Below, piece after piece: positions 48,534-57,485 of a DNA stretch of 64,000 nt (positions within the stretch are counted from its first letter, which is position 1; the number at the start of each line of letters is the position of its first letter). The position numbers were made by a program, and so were the translations under genes. The notes beneath the pieces were generated by a model. The model had not been told where the DNA came from. It worked only from the letters and a program-made list of their open reading frames with translations, and made no database searches. Source of the stretch: Peptidiphaga gingivicola (GTDB lineage Bacteria > Actinomycetota > Actinomycetes > Actinomycetales > Actinomycetaceae); the NCBI RefSeq assembly GCF_001652275.1, contig NZ_LVZK01000001.1, positions 1,674,001 through 1,738,000 on the forward strand, written 5' to 3'.

Positions 48534-50102
48534 GTGAACGAGCAACCTCATGAGGGCAGGAACAGCCGCAGAATCGAAGGCGCCGCCCGCGCCGACGACG
48601 GCGACAACGCACGTGAGAGGCACGGCGCCGGCAACAGACGCGACGGCCGCCGCGACCGCAGGCCCGAAGGCTGGCATCCCGGGCGGCAGGAAGCCAACGC
48701 GGCCAGGCTCGTCGCCTTCGAGGTCCTCAGAGCGGTCGACGAGGACGACGCGTACGCCAACCTCGTCCTTCCCGTCGAAATCGCCCGCGCCGGCCTGAAC
48801 AAGCTCGACGCCGCCTACGCCACGAACCTATGCTACGGTACCCTCCGCATGCGCGGCAGGTGGGACGCGATCATCAGCCGCTGCGCGAAAGGGCGCAGGA
48901 TCTACGACATCGACCCGCCGGTCCTCGACCTGCTGAGGATGGGATGCGAGCAGCTGCTCGCAATGGAGACCCCGCCGCACGCGGCCATCCACGAAACGGT
49001 GGTCATCGCGCGCAATTTCTTCGGACAGGGCACGGGAGGATTCGTCAACGCCGTTTTGCGCCGCATCAGCGAAAAGGCCGGCCAATGGCCAGAGATCGTC
49101 CGATCGTCCACCGCTTCGCACACGGAGTTCCTCTCCCTTTGGCACTCGCATCCCAGGTGGATCGTCGAGGCGCTTGAGGAGTCGCTCGAAGCCTCCGGGC
49201 GCAGCAGGGACGACGTCGAATCGGTTCTCGCCGCACACAACGCCCCCGCGAAGGTCGCACTGGCCGCCCGTGCAATCAGCCCCGAGGCCCTGGCCGAGCG
49301 CGTCGAGGCGGCGAAGATGGAGGCGTTCCCCGGCTGCCTCATGCCGAGCGCGGTGTTGCTCGGCCGCGGCGATCCGCACCGGCTGTACCCCGTGCGCGAC
49401 GGGCTCGCGGGAGTCCAAGATGAGGGGAGCCAGCTCATTGCGGCCATGTTCGCCTCTGCGCCCATTGAGGGCAAGGACGAGCTGTGGCTGGACATGTGCG
49501 CCGGCCCGGGCGGAAAGACCGCCACTCTCGCGGCGATCGCGCAGGGGCGCGGCGCCCGCATCCACGCGAACGAGCCGCAGGAGCACCGCCTCGACCTCGT
49601 CGCCGCGTCGGTCGAGCCGTGGGAGGACACGGTCGCCCTTCGTCTAGGCGACGGCCGCGAACTCGGGACGCAGGAGCCCGACGCCTACGACCGCGTGCTC
49701 GTCGACGCCCCATGCTCGGGCCTGGGGGCGCTGCGCCGCCGCCCCGAGGCGCGCTGGCGCAAGGACCCGAAGGACATTCCCGGCCTGGCCAAGCTGCAGA
49801 GGCAGCTCCTGGCCTCGGCGTTCAAGGCGTTGCGCCCGGGCGGCGCGCTCGTGTATTCGACGTGCTCGCCGGTGCTCGCAGAGACGCGCGACGTCGTCCG
49901 CGATTTCCTCGCGGCCCACGGGCGCGCAAAGCTCCTCGACGCCGGGGAGGTTGCAAACCGCGTTGCGATCCGCGACGTTTCGGCGCGCGACGGCATGGTG
50001 CAGCTATGGGCGGACGCGGACCGCACAGACGGAATGTTCATCGCCCTCATCACCAAGGAGGCCGCTGACGCCGAGGCGGCGGCCGATTCGACGACAAGCT
50101 AA
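48534..50102 (+). CDS. rsmB: 16S rRNA (cytosine-C5) methyltransferase, RsmB/NOP family
   Basis: 522 residues. A charged, arginine-rich N-terminal tail (about 1-55), a NusB-like RNA-binding domain (about 60-200), and the SAM-dependent methyltransferase domain with DMCAGPGGKTATL, the PC motif DAPCSGLGALRRRPEARW and the second catalytic cysteine in YSTCSP. It methylates 16S rRNA. GTG start three bases after fmt, an almost universal gene pair. Confidence 0.93.
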   Translation: MNEQPHEGRNSRRIEGAARADDGDNARERHGAGNRRDGRRDRRPEGWHPGRQEANAARLVAFEVLRAVDEDDAYANLVLPVEIARAGLNKLDAAYATNLCYGTLRMRGRWDAIISRCAKGRRIYDIDPPVLDLLRMGCEQLLAMETPPHAAIHETVVIARNFFGQGTGGFVNAVLRRISEKAGQWPEIVRSSTASHTEFLSLWHSHPRWIVEALEESLEASGRSRDDVESVLAAHNAPAKVALAARAISPEALAERVEAAKMEAFPGCLMPSAVLLGRGDPHRLYPVRDGLAGVQDEGSQLIAAMFASAPIEGKDELWLDMCAGPGGKTATLAAIAQGRGARIHANEPQEHRLDLVAASVEPWEDTVALRLGDGRELGTQEPDAYDRVLVDAPCSGLGALRRRPEARWRKDPKDIPGLAKLQRQLLASAFKALRPGGALVYSTCSPVLAETRDVVRDFLAAHGRAKLLDAGEVANRVAIRDVSARDGMVQLWADADRTDGMFIALITKEAADAEAAADSTTS

Positions 50103-50111
50103 ACTTTCCCC

Positions 50112-50774
50112 ATGAGCGTTGTCATTTCACCGTCGATTCTCAACTGCGATTTCGGGCATCTCGCCGACGAGCTTGCCAAAATCTCGAATGCGGATTTCGC
50201 GCACGTGGACATCATGGACAATCACTTCGTCCCAAACCTCGCCCTCGGCCTGCCGTTGGCCGAGGCGGCCGTGAAGTCCAGTCCGATCCCCGTCGACGCC
50301 CATCTCATGATCGAGGACCCTGACCGCTGGGCGCCCGTCTACGCCGAGCTCGGGTGCGAGTCCGTCACCTTCCACGCCGAAGCGGCCCAGGCGCCGATCC
50401 GCCTCGCCCGCGAGATTCGGGCGATGGGCAGGCGCGCAGGCCTGGCGTTGCGCCCCGCAACTGGAATCGAGCCCTATCTGGACATCCTCGGCGAATTCGA
50501 CATGATCCTGGTCATGACGGTGGAACCCGGCTTCGGAGGCCAGCCCTTCATCGAGGCGATGATGCCGAAGGTTTCGCGCACTCGCCGAGCCATCGAGGCG
50601 GCGGGCTTGGACGTGTGGATCCAGGTCGACGGCGGAGTCTCCCGCTCGACGATCGAGAAAGCGGCCGAGGCGGGAGCTAACAACTTCGTTGCGGGATCGG
50701 CCGTCTACAAGGCCGACGACGCCGCGGCGGAGGTCGATTTTTTGCGTTCCTTGGCGTCCAAGCACTGCTGCTGA
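50112..50774 (+). CDS. rpe: ribulose-phosphate 3-epimerase
   Basis: 220 residues, TIM barrel. Metal and catalytic motifs [39 protein letters not shown] and IQVDGGVS are intact. It interconverts ribulose-5-P and xylulose-5-P in the pentose phosphate pathway. TAAACT (50100-50105) lies six bases before the ATG, so a separate leaderless transcript is possible despite only nine bases from rsmB. Confidence 0.97.
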   Translation: MSVVISPSILNCDFGHLADELAKISNADFAHVDIMDNHFVPNLALGLPLAEAAVKSSPIPVDAHLMIEDPDRWAPVYAELGCESVTFHAEAAQAPIRLAREIRAMGRRAGLALRPATGIEPYLDILGEFDMILVMTVEPGFGGQPFIEAMMPKVSRTRRAIEAAGLDVWIQVDGGVSRSTIEKAAEAGANNFVAGSAVYKADDAAAEVDFLRSLASKHCC

Positions 50775-50862
50775 GCCGGAGCTGTGCGCCTGGTAACAGC
50801 CAAAAACCTTACTTTCTTGTAATATCAATCTGCCGAAAGCCATTCGAAGAAGGCTGTCGGGG

Positions 50863-50887
50863 CGAGGCCGTCTGAAAGGCGGCCTCG
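50863..50887 (+). terminator. stem-loop between rpe and the DUF1906 gene
   Basis: CGAGGCCG (50863-50870) pairs with CGGCCTCG (50880-50887); an imperfect hairpin (CCGAAAGCC/GGCTGTCGG) lies just before it at 50833-50860. It marks the end of the housekeeping block and the beginning of the lower-GC island. Confidence 0.6.
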
Positions 50888-50954
50888 TAAAAGATTGAGC
50901 CGCGGCGCGGGCATGCAATCGATCGCTTCCGCGACATGAGACATAGGGGAAACC

Positions 50955-53345
50955 GTGCCAGACGAGATGGTTCGGCAAGCGCAGAAGTGGCTGAACACGA
51001 CTTATAAGAATAGACCGGGCTTCGGCAGCGTGTCGGAGGACGGGCAAACCGGGTGGGAGACCATCCATGGCCTGATCCGGGCGTTGCAGATTGAGCTGGG
51101 CATCACCGAGACGGCGAACAATTTCGGTGCGGGCACGCAGACGCGTTTCACTGCGCGATGGCCGCAGGGAATCAAGGAGCAGGATCCCGGAGATACATCC
51201 ACATCTAACGTGTATGCGATCATCCAGTGTGCTCTGTGGTGCAAAGGCTATTCCACCGGATCAAATATCACCACGCATTTCTATGGCGGCACCGGCAGTG
51301 CGATCAAAGATTTGAAAACCGACATTGGCATTGGCGGGGACTCCACCGTCACGGTTGGAATCATGAAGGCGTTGCTGACGATGGACCAGTTCGTATTACT
51401 CTTTCGCCGTGGCGGACGTGTGGCTGTTCGCAAGGTCCAACAGAAGCTGAACCGTGACTACGGCGACTATGTGGGGATTGTTCCCACTGATGGAGTGTAC
51501 GGGCGGGAAATGAACAAGGCCCTCATACAGGTGCTGCAGGCCATTGAGGGATTCACTCCGGCCGAAGCGACCGGAAACTTCGGTGCAGGAACTCGTTCCC
51601 GCCTGAAAGTCATAACTGCCTCAAATGCCAGATCGCACCCCACTTGGGTGTGGTTCGCTTCGGTAATGCTCACGTGCAATGGGTATCCCGCTTCTGTGAG
51701 CAGCGAATGGTCCGAGGCAACTGAGCATCTTGAGAAGTTCCAGCGCGAGTACGCCCTTCCGGTGAGCGGAAAGGTTGATCGAACCACATGGATGAGTCTG
51801 CTTACGTCGAAAGGCGACCCGGACCGCCCGTGCGTGGCCTGTGACACTCGATTTGAAATCACCGATGAGTTTCTCGCAAAACTCAAGTCCGACGGGTACA
51901 AGATCGTGGGGCGTTATCTGACTGAACCGGGCCAGGACCAGAAGAAGCCTGAAGATTACTTCAAAGCAATCCGCCCAGGCGAGCTCGAGCGGATTGTCAA
52001 GGGAGGCATGAAGTTCTTCCCGATTTTCCAGGAGAACTCGCGTCAGCTATCCGATTTCACTCCTGAGAACGGCGCGCGCCACGCTCGTGAAGCCCAGTCT
52101 GCTGCCCAGAGGCTCGGCGTACCACCTACAATCATTTATTTTGCTGTCGATATGGACGTTTATGAGTATCAAATCGATCAGGTCGTAGATCCCTATTTTA
52201 AGGCAATAAAGGCGAATCTAGGAGGAGGTTACAGCGTAGGTATCTATGCATCGCGCAATACTTGTACAAGAATCACAAAAAATGGACATGCTATCTCTAG
52301 CTTTGTCTCCGATATGTCTTATGGATTCTCGGGCAACCTAGGTTATCCGATTCCGACCAACTGGAACTATGACCAGTTTACAGAGATTAGTGGCTACGGC
52401 GGAAGATGGGATCTCGACAAAGTCGCACACTCGGGACGAGTCCCCGCATGTGATGTCATCCTTTCATCAACTTCTCCTTCGCCATATCCCGATAAGGATC
52501 CGACTTCACCCGATCAAGATCCGCTATTGAAATGGGCGAAGACAACAGAACAAGAGTGTTTGTCGGGAATGGGGGGTCTTTTCAATCCGGTGAAGCCTTA
52601 TCGAGGCTTTACAGGCGAGTTCATCCTTGAGTGGCTAAGAAAACCTGAATACTGGGGAGGTTCTTATACTGGCCTATGGCGGCTATACACCCCCGAACTC
52701 CCTACGCCTTCTGAACTTGCGGCTGCACGCGCATTGTGTGACAACGTTTGCAGTAAGCAACCGGTCATTAAAGGAACGCTGCCTCGCCGCGATATTGCTC
52801 ACATGGCCGCTACGGCGCTTGGGTGTTTGACGTGGGGTATTGAGGAAAGACACGGAGACTACGGCTTGGGAGATTTAGGAGGCTGGCCTTTGGACCTGTT
52901 ACAAATGTGGGGTTTTTACAGAAAAGAAACAAAGAGCACAAACTTGACTTCGTGGCTGCATGCTAACCTAGGAACTGTCAGTGGCGGTAAAGGGTTTGGC
53001 TACAGCGACGTGCTAGCCGACGCTGATGCGTGGCTCATTGCGCGGCATATGAAGAGGCACTCGTCTGATACCTCTCTGACTGACGCAATGAGCAACGTAT
53101 TTGCTCGAAGTGAGATCCATCGTATTGCCTATTTTTATCGCGAACGTTTCAATGCTGATACTGATAACGTTGTCGCGGTCTTTAAGAAAGTGGCTGACGG
53201 CATTGACGCATGGGGATTTGAGAACATTCCCTTCAGCGAAGACAGACTTCTAAATGCTTGTGGCGCGGATCGTCTCCCTTCTGCTTCTGAGGCTGAAGTG
53301 CTTGCGCGCGCATATGCCGCTTTCCTATCAAATCCTCGTCGATGA
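50955..53345 (+). CDS. large peptidoglycan-binding protein with DUF1906 glycoside hydrolase-like domain and unknown C-terminal domain
   Basis: 796 residues, GTG start behind AGGGGAAACC. No signal peptide or membrane helix. Two related modules of about 135 residues open the protein (about 5-142 and 155-290), each with NFGAGT followed by an RF/RL (56-66, 208-216), like peptidoglycan-binding domains. Then a DUF1906/Rv2525c-like domain (about 297-500: CDTRFEITDEFL, IVGRYLTEPG, FAVDMDVYEYQ, VGIYASRNTC, WNYDQFT). A Pro/Asp/Ser linker (502-523) leads to a 270-residue C-terminal domain with RRDIAHMAATALGCL, GDLGGWPLDL and DVLADADAWLIA, which I cannot name. Its DNA is much less GC-rich than the neighbours. 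A possible cell-wall-targeting effector or lytic enzyme; function is inferred. Confidence 0.75.
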   Translation: MPDEMVRQAQKWLNTTYKNRPGFGSVSEDGQTGWETIHGLIRALQIELGITETANNFGAGTQTRFTARWPQGIKEQDPGDTSTSNVYAIIQCALWCKGYSTGSNITTHFYGGTGSAIKDLKTDIGIGGDSTVTVGIMKALLTMDQFVLLFRRGGRVAVRKVQQKLNRDYGDYVGIVPTDGVYGREMNKALIQVLQAIEGFTPAEATGNFGAGTRSRLKVITASNARSHPTWVWFASVMLTCNGYPASVSSEWSEATEHLEKFQREYALPVSGKVDRTTWMSLLTSKGDPDRPCVACDTRFEITDEFLAKLKSDGYKIVGRYLTEPGQDQKKPEDYFKAIRPGELERIVKGGMKFFPIFQENSRQLSDFTPENGARHAREAQSAAQRLGVPPTIIYFAVDMDVYEYQIDQVVDPYFKAIKANLGGGYSVGIYASRNTCTRITKNGHAISSFVSDMSYGFSGNLGYPIPTNWNYDQFTEISGYGGRWDLDKVAHSGRVPACDVILSSTSPSPYPDKDPTSPDQDPLLKWAKTTEQECLSGMGGLFNPVKPYRGFTGEFILEWLRKPEYWGGSYTGLWRLYTPELPTPSELAAARALCDNVCSKQPVIKGTLPRRDIAHMAATALGCLTWGIEERHGDYGLGDLGGWPLDLLQMWGFYRKETKSTNLTSWLHANLGTVSGGKGFGYSDVLADADAWLIARHMKRHSSDTSLTDAMSNVFARSEIHRIAYFYRERFNADTDNVVAVFKKVADGIDAWGFENIPFSEDRLLNACGADRLPSASEAEVLARAYAAFLSNPRR

Positions 53346-53414
53346 CATAATATCCTAGGATCGGTCCCCAATAAGAAGGGCAACACTGGGCCAATGTGGC
53401 TGAAAGGAGAGCGA

Positions 53415-53891
53415 ATGATGACCGCTTCTCACGATCTCGATGATTTCAAGACTGAAGAAGAGTCGTCAGCAAACTCAATACGCTACCGCAAGATATCGGC
53501 GATCAGACGCACTCTGTGGTGGCTTGGCCTACTCCTTCTTTCACCGGCGCCTGCCGCATTTATCACCGAAGACGGCGTATATTCATTTTTTCGGAGTTTT
53601 CCATGTCAAATGCATGTTGAATCTACTGCAGATCCGCAACTTTTGCCAACGCTTATAGAGAAACGTATTGTCATTACTCTCTCTCTTGGATTTCTTTGCT
53701 GGATCATGTGCGTAGCTTTGAGTCTATTTTCTCCGCAGTCAGGCGCTTTATCACGGAAGCAACGTTCCAAACGAATCTTGAAACGAATATTTATAACGAT
53801 AATCTCGTTCATTTTTCTATTTACTTCTAGCTATATTTATATATTACTTAATATCGGTATTGACTTATATTATCATCCAATTCCTGTGTGA
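53415..53891 (+). CDS. small three-helix membrane protein downstream of the DUF1906 gene
   Basis: 158 residues from the ATG at 53415 (a second ATG follows directly), behind AAAGGAGAGCG. An acidic cytoplasmic N-terminus (about 1-25), membrane helices at about 36-56, 85-105 and 128-152, with a basic loop (RKQRSKRILKR) before the last. Two cysteines flank the first loop and second helix. No family is recognised. The DNA is AT-rich toward the 3' end. It starts 70 bases after the 796-aa gene on the same strand, which fits an immunity or secretion partner, but that is inference. Confidence 0.6.
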   Translation: MMTASHDLDDFKTEEESSANSIRYRKISAIRRTLWWLGLLLLSPAPAAFITEDGVYSFFRSFPCQMHVESTADPQLLPTLIEKRIVITLSLGFLCWIMCVALSLFSPQSGALSRKQRSKRILKRIFITIISFIFLFTSSYIYILLNIGIDLYYHPIPV

Positions 53892-53997
53892 AGGGCACTA
53901 TCGGGGAAGAGCTCCACCTGCGAAAGTAGTTCGCAACAACGTTCCTGCGTTTGCAGTTTGATCCCCGGGCAGAAGCAAACTGGTACGAAAGGTTCAA

Positions 53998-54035
53998 CCC
54001 GATCTCGCTCTTCTCGCGAGAAGAGCGAGATCGGG
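53998..54035. repeat. perfect 38-bp palindrome, possible bidirectional terminator
   Basis: CCCGATCTCGCTCTTCTCG (53998-54016) is followed at once by its exact complement (54017-54035), with no loop. It lies between a plus-strand gene ending at 53891 and a minus-strand relic ending at 54179, so both would read into it. The arc terminator at 4192-4229 has the same arm length and lack of a loop. Confidence 0.85.
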
Positions 54036-54178
54036 AAAACGCGATACCGTCTATGGCCAAGTCAGAAAGGATAGCTTCCGGCACTTTCGATGCTGACGTT
54101 CTCAAAGCAGTTTCTGTGGTGGTTTCGAGAACGATCCCCTCCCTCCGTCGGCTTCCTTTAGCTCGCAGCGGGACTGAT

Positions 54179-54660
54179 CTAAGTAGACGATTTCTTTAGG
54201 TCAGCTCCATCTACTTGGTCCGAGTTCGCTATCCTGAGCTGCGCTGACTTTCGTCTGTTGAAGGCTCGAATTGTGAGTCCGGCGACGTATACCCATGTGG
54301 GGTAGCCGTAAACACTCCAAAGCCACTCCATCTCAAGTTCGTAATAAAAGAACTTATTCGGAGGTATATGACGAAAGATCATGATATACACAAGTACGGC
54401 AAAGAAACTTAAAGCGTAAATTAAAATAGTCGTAAATAGGAGCCATATAGGATTGAAATAGCATTTGAATTTCTTCGATAGAACAAGGCAAACGCAGGGA
54501 ACGAGAAACAGAGCTGGAATAATGGTGAAGATGACTATGATAAATGGGCGCAGTATCCAAAATATACTTAGGATACGAATATAACTGCAGACAGGATGAA
54601 AGCGTGTGAGAAGGCTGCACCAGCAAACGCACGTCGTCGCTTATACAGATCAGCACTCAT
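54179..54660 (-). pseudogene. frameshifted membrane protein gene
   Basis: From an ATG at 54660, behind AGAGGACATC, the minus strand reads MSADLYKRRRAFAGAAFSHA and then a hydrophobic stretch that stops at VIFVS. One base back in frame, it continues RILSIFWILRPFIIVIFTII, two or three more membrane helices (WLLFTTILIYALSFFAVLVYI), and a basic tail ending at 54179. Joined, it would be about 160 residues with four helices. A one-base deletion near 54580-54590 splits it; a sequencing error is the other explanation. The family is unknown. AT-rich like the rest of the island. Confidence 0.6.
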
Positions 54661-54962
54661 GATGTCCTCTTCTGGTTCCTCTGCCCGGTGTAGCCTTCCA
54701 GATTTTCTCATAGTCAGCAGGTCCATAGAAGAGATAGATCGGTGGAAGAGACAGATCGAATCTCTAAAGCAAGGCCGACCAGGTTGTTTGCTTGTGATTA
54801 CGGCTGCCCACGAAGGTGTCGACATGAAGAATGCCGCGCGACTACGGCGACACGCGGGTTATCCGGAAAGCGCGCACCCCAAACAAATGAATCGCCAAAC
54901 CAATTACCTGTACATCTGGATGCTCGATTCACATCTAGATGCCCGCAGGCGCTCGACAGCCT
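54661..54962. other. gap without a supported gene
   Basis: Reading frames here lack ribosome sites and recognisable motifs. The GC content rises from left to right, which marks the right edge of the low-GC island. Confidence 0.4.
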
Positions 54963-55148
54963 CTACAAGGCACCGCGCCGCTCCATGCGAATTGTCTGCA
55001 TGTCCTTCGCCTCTCTGATCTCGCCAGTGGGCACGAAACCTTTCTTGCGACAGAAGGCGACACGCTTCGGCGACGCCGGGCGAACGGAGAGCTCGGATCG
55101 TTCCATGGGCGCCACGATACCAATCGGCGCCTTGACGTCGGTTAGCAT
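54963..55148 (-). pseudogene. C-terminal remnant of a GNAT acetyltransferase
   Basis: The minus strand reads SPKRVAFCRKKGFVPTGEIR followed by MQTIRMERR, which is the typical C-terminal pattern of a GNAT enzyme (x-A-x-x-F/C-Y/R-x-x-G-F-x-P-T-G-E). The acetyl-CoA binding region that should precede it is absent; the sequence runs directly into the end of the MFS gene. About 61 residues remain. Confidence 0.5.
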
Positions 55149-55188
55149 TGCGGTATTTTGTCGATGGCGTGGCGTCCGCCGAACCGCA

Positions 55189-56409
55189 TCAGCTCGCCGC
55201 CGACGCCGTGCGCCGGATCCTCGAAAAGGCAACGAGGCACGCTGCGGCGGCGCCGAGAATCGCTGCGCAGCAGAACATCAGCGGGCGAAAGGCGAGGCTG
55301 CCCGCAAGAAGCGGGCCGAGGCTAGCCCCGATGAAGAGGACGAGCCCGTTGATCGCCATTCCGCTGGCTCTATGGGGCGCACTTACCTCGCCGAAAAGCG
55401 TGATCATGGCGGGAACGGCTAGAGCAATTCCCGTGACGAACACGAGGCTTGCAGCTGTGAGGGCGACGGCGTTGGAAGAAGCCAGCGCCTCTAGGACGAG
55501 CCCGCAGGCGGCCAGGAGAAATCCGGCGCGAGCCAGTCCGGAGACCCCGCGCCTGCGAGCCAACGGGCCGGCGGCCAGTGCCGCGAACATGCACGGAAGC
55601 CCGCATAGGCGGATCCACATGAGCGCCGAGTCGGAAAGCCCGAGCGAGGCCGTGTGCGCCCCGAGCGCCGTGTACATCGCGATGAAGCACATGAGAAGCG
55701 TGACGTGCGCGGCGCACAAGGTCAACATCTCGGGCAAGCAGATCAATCTGCCGATCTGCCGGAACTGGCGGCCCAGACCCAGGCCGGGCGCGCGCCCAGG
55801 CTCTCGCACGAGAACGAAGATCGCGGCCCCGCACAGAGCCAGCACCGCAGCGCTGACCAGGAACGCCGATGCCCAACCGGCCCAGTTTGCGAGCGCCTGC
55901 GGAACGACCTGCCCCACGATTCCCGCTGCCAGAAAGGCCGTGGAGACCGCACCTATGGACAAAGCGCGGCGCCGAGGCTCGACCGCTTCGGCGATGTAGG
56001 CGAGGGCGACGGGGGCAAAGCTCGACGTCGTGATTCCTTGCAGCCCGCGCAAGATCGCGAGTGCCGAAATGGACTGGGCCGCCGCGCATCCGGCCGTCGC
56101 CAGCGTGAGCAGAATCATCCCGGCGAGCATCGTTCGACGTCGCCCGAAATGGTCGGCGAGGGGGCCCCACAGGACGAAGCCCAGGGCGTACGTCGCGCTG
56201 AAACAGGTCGACAAAGCGAAGACGGCGTCGCCTCCGAGCGACTTCCCGGCGGGGCCGGCCAGCGGGATCGCCGCGTAAAGCTGAGAGACGACCACCAGCG
56301 CGGTGAATACGAGGAGGCCGACGGTTCCTGCGCCCGCCGGGAACTTTGCGGCGGTGGCGTGCTGATTGGGATTGCTCCGGGGAGACGATCGGTCGATTGA
56401 AGGCGACAT
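55189..56409 (-). CDS. MFS transporter under TetR control
   Basis: 406 residues from the ATG at 56409 behind AAAAGAGGTTCCCC; the in-frame start six codons upstream lies in the operator. Twelve membrane helices, motif A as GPLADHFGRRRTMLAGM, and an AraJ/YnfM-like arrangement. Probably a drug or metabolite exporter, since it is divergent from a TetR gene and flanked by inverted-repeat operators. Substrate unknown. Confidence 0.82.
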   Translation of the reverse strand: MSPSIDRSSPRSNPNQHATAAKFPAGAGTVGLLVFTALVVVSQLYAAIPLAGPAGKSLGGDAVFALSTCFSATYALGFVLWGPLADHFGRRRTMLAGMILLTLATAGCAAAQSISALAILRGLQGITTSSFAPVALAYIAEAVEPRRRALSIGAVSTAFLAAGIVGQVVPQALANWAGWASAFLVSAAVLALCGAAIFVLVREPGRAPGLGLGRQFRQIGRLICLPEMLTLCAAHVTLLMCFIAMYTALGAHTASLGLSDSALMWIRLCGLPCMFAALAAGPLARRRGVSGLARAGFLLAACGLVLEALASSNAVALTAASLVFVTGIALAVPAMITLFGEVSAPHRASGMAINGLVLFIGASLGPLLAGSLAFRPLMFCCAAILGAAAACLVAFSRIRRTASAAS

Positions 56410-56422
56410 GGGGAACCTCTTT

Positions 56423-56440
56423 TCCAACGAAAACGTTGGA
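56423..56440. promoter_or_regulatory. TetR operator 1
   Basis: TCCAACG (56423-56429), AAAA, CGTTGGA (56434-56440): perfect 7-bp arms. It lies 13 bases upstream of the MFS start and just downstream of a possible -10 (TACGGT on the minus strand). Confidence 0.65.
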
Positions 56441-56470
56441 AATTACCGTAGTACTCTTGACTCCGGAAAG

Positions 56471-56484
56471 CAACGTTCACGTTG
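56471..56484. promoter_or_regulatory. TetR operator 2
   Basis: CAACGT (56471-56476), TC, ACGTTG (56479-56484). The half-site CAACG/CGTTG is the same as in operator 1. It overlaps the likely -35 (TTGCTT) of the MFS gene; TTGCTT and TACGGT are 17 bases apart on the minus strand. Confidence 0.6.
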
Positions 56485-56490
56485 GAGATG

Positions 56491-56670
56491 GTGTGTGACG
56501 CCACGCCGAACGCGCGAATCGGCGGCGCGACGCCAGGCACGCGGATTGGCGCGGTCGCACGCCGAAAACTCGGGCGGCCTGTTCGAGCGTTGAACGTGTG
56601 ACGCAGAACACGCGGATTGGCCCGCCCGCCCGCCGAACGCGGAACATGGGACGCTGCGACGCCGAGCTTT
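56491..56670. repeat. degenerate GC-rich repeats upstream of the second TetR gene
   Basis: GTGTGACGC occurs at 56491 and 56596; CACGCGGATTGGC at 56538 and 56609; and CGCCGAA-like units recur four times. They form a decayed tandem array with no coding potential. Confidence 0.55.
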
Positions 56671-56737
56671 CCACGGCGTGAAGCCGCGAACGTGGCGCCT
56701 CGAGCGGGGCAACCCGCCTGGAAAGGAATGGACCGAC

Positions 56738-57343
56738 ATGGCCTGGGACACCGAGGGAACGAAAAGAAAGATACTTCTGGCGGCCGTCGATGAATTCGCG
56801 GCCTACGGGCCCGACGGGACTACGATCGAGCGGATCGCCAAGGCCGCCGGGGTCAACAAGGAGCGCGTTTACAACTATTTCGGGGCCAAACGCGAGCTTT
56901 TCGCCTACGTGCTGCGAGAGGAAATGGCGAAAGTCGCCCGGGCCGTTCCCATTTCGTTCGCCGTCGACGACGTCGGGGACTATGCCGGGCGCGTTTACGA
57001 CTACCATCGCGAGCACCCTCAGCTCAATCGGCTGCTTCTGTGGGAAGGCCTCGTCTTGGGCGCGGACGTCCCGAGCGACGACGACCGCCTGGCTCGGTAT
57101 CGCGAGAAGACGTCGGCCGTCGCCGAAGGCCAGCAGAGCGGGCATGTGACGGAGGCGATCGACGCCGACCACCTGGCCTTCCTCATTCTCTCCCTCGCAG
57201 GGTGGTGGTCGGCCGTCCCGCAAGTCGCCGAAATGGTCTCCAGGCCGATCGACGAAAACGAGCATCGGCGCAGAAGGGCGTCGGTGGTTGAGGCCGCCAG
57301 GCGCCTGGCGGCGCCCGACGGCCCCGGGCGTCCGCGCGGCTGA
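56738..57343 (+). CDS. TetR-family transcriptional regulator
   Basis: 201 residues from the ATG at 56738 behind AAAGGAATGGACCGAC. The helix-turn-helix TTIERIAKAAGVNKERVYNYFGAKRELF is clear. The C-terminal domain resembles the TetR_C_33/YfiR-like group (HREHPQLNRLLLWEGL). It is divergent from the MFS gene, and two CGTTG-type operators lie at the MFS promoter. The long gap (about 330 bases) to the operators contains degenerate repeats. Confidence 0.88.
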   Translation: MAWDTEGTKRKILLAAVDEFAAYGPDGTTIERIAKAAGVNKERVYNYFGAKRELFAYVLREEMAKVARAVPISFAVDDVGDYAGRVYDYHREHPQLNRLLLWEGLVLGADVPSDDDRLARYREKTSAVAEGQQSGHVTEAIDADHLAFLILSLAGWWSAVPQVAEMVSRPIDENEHRRRRASVVEAARRLAAPDGPGRPRG

Positions 57344-57485
57344 GGCAGCTGCGGATGCCCGGCCTGCGTCCGATTTGCGTTTGGAGCCCCTCAGTGCGGC
57401 GAAGCGCGCCGGACGGCCGCCTTTGCTCCCGTCGTCTCGAACTTGCGTTTGCCCGCGTATATGGCATAATCGCTACGAACACAAA

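Noticed and set aside
53951-54199. An 82-codon plus-strand frame with a TTG start
   Set aside because: It spans the 38-bp palindrome, has no ribosome site or known motif, and is better explained as intergenic sequence. A small relic gene cannot be fully excluded.
54596-55018. A 140-codon plus-strand frame opposite the broken membrane gene
   Set aside because: Composition is irregular, no motif, and the minus strand has clear membrane-protein and GNAT patterns.
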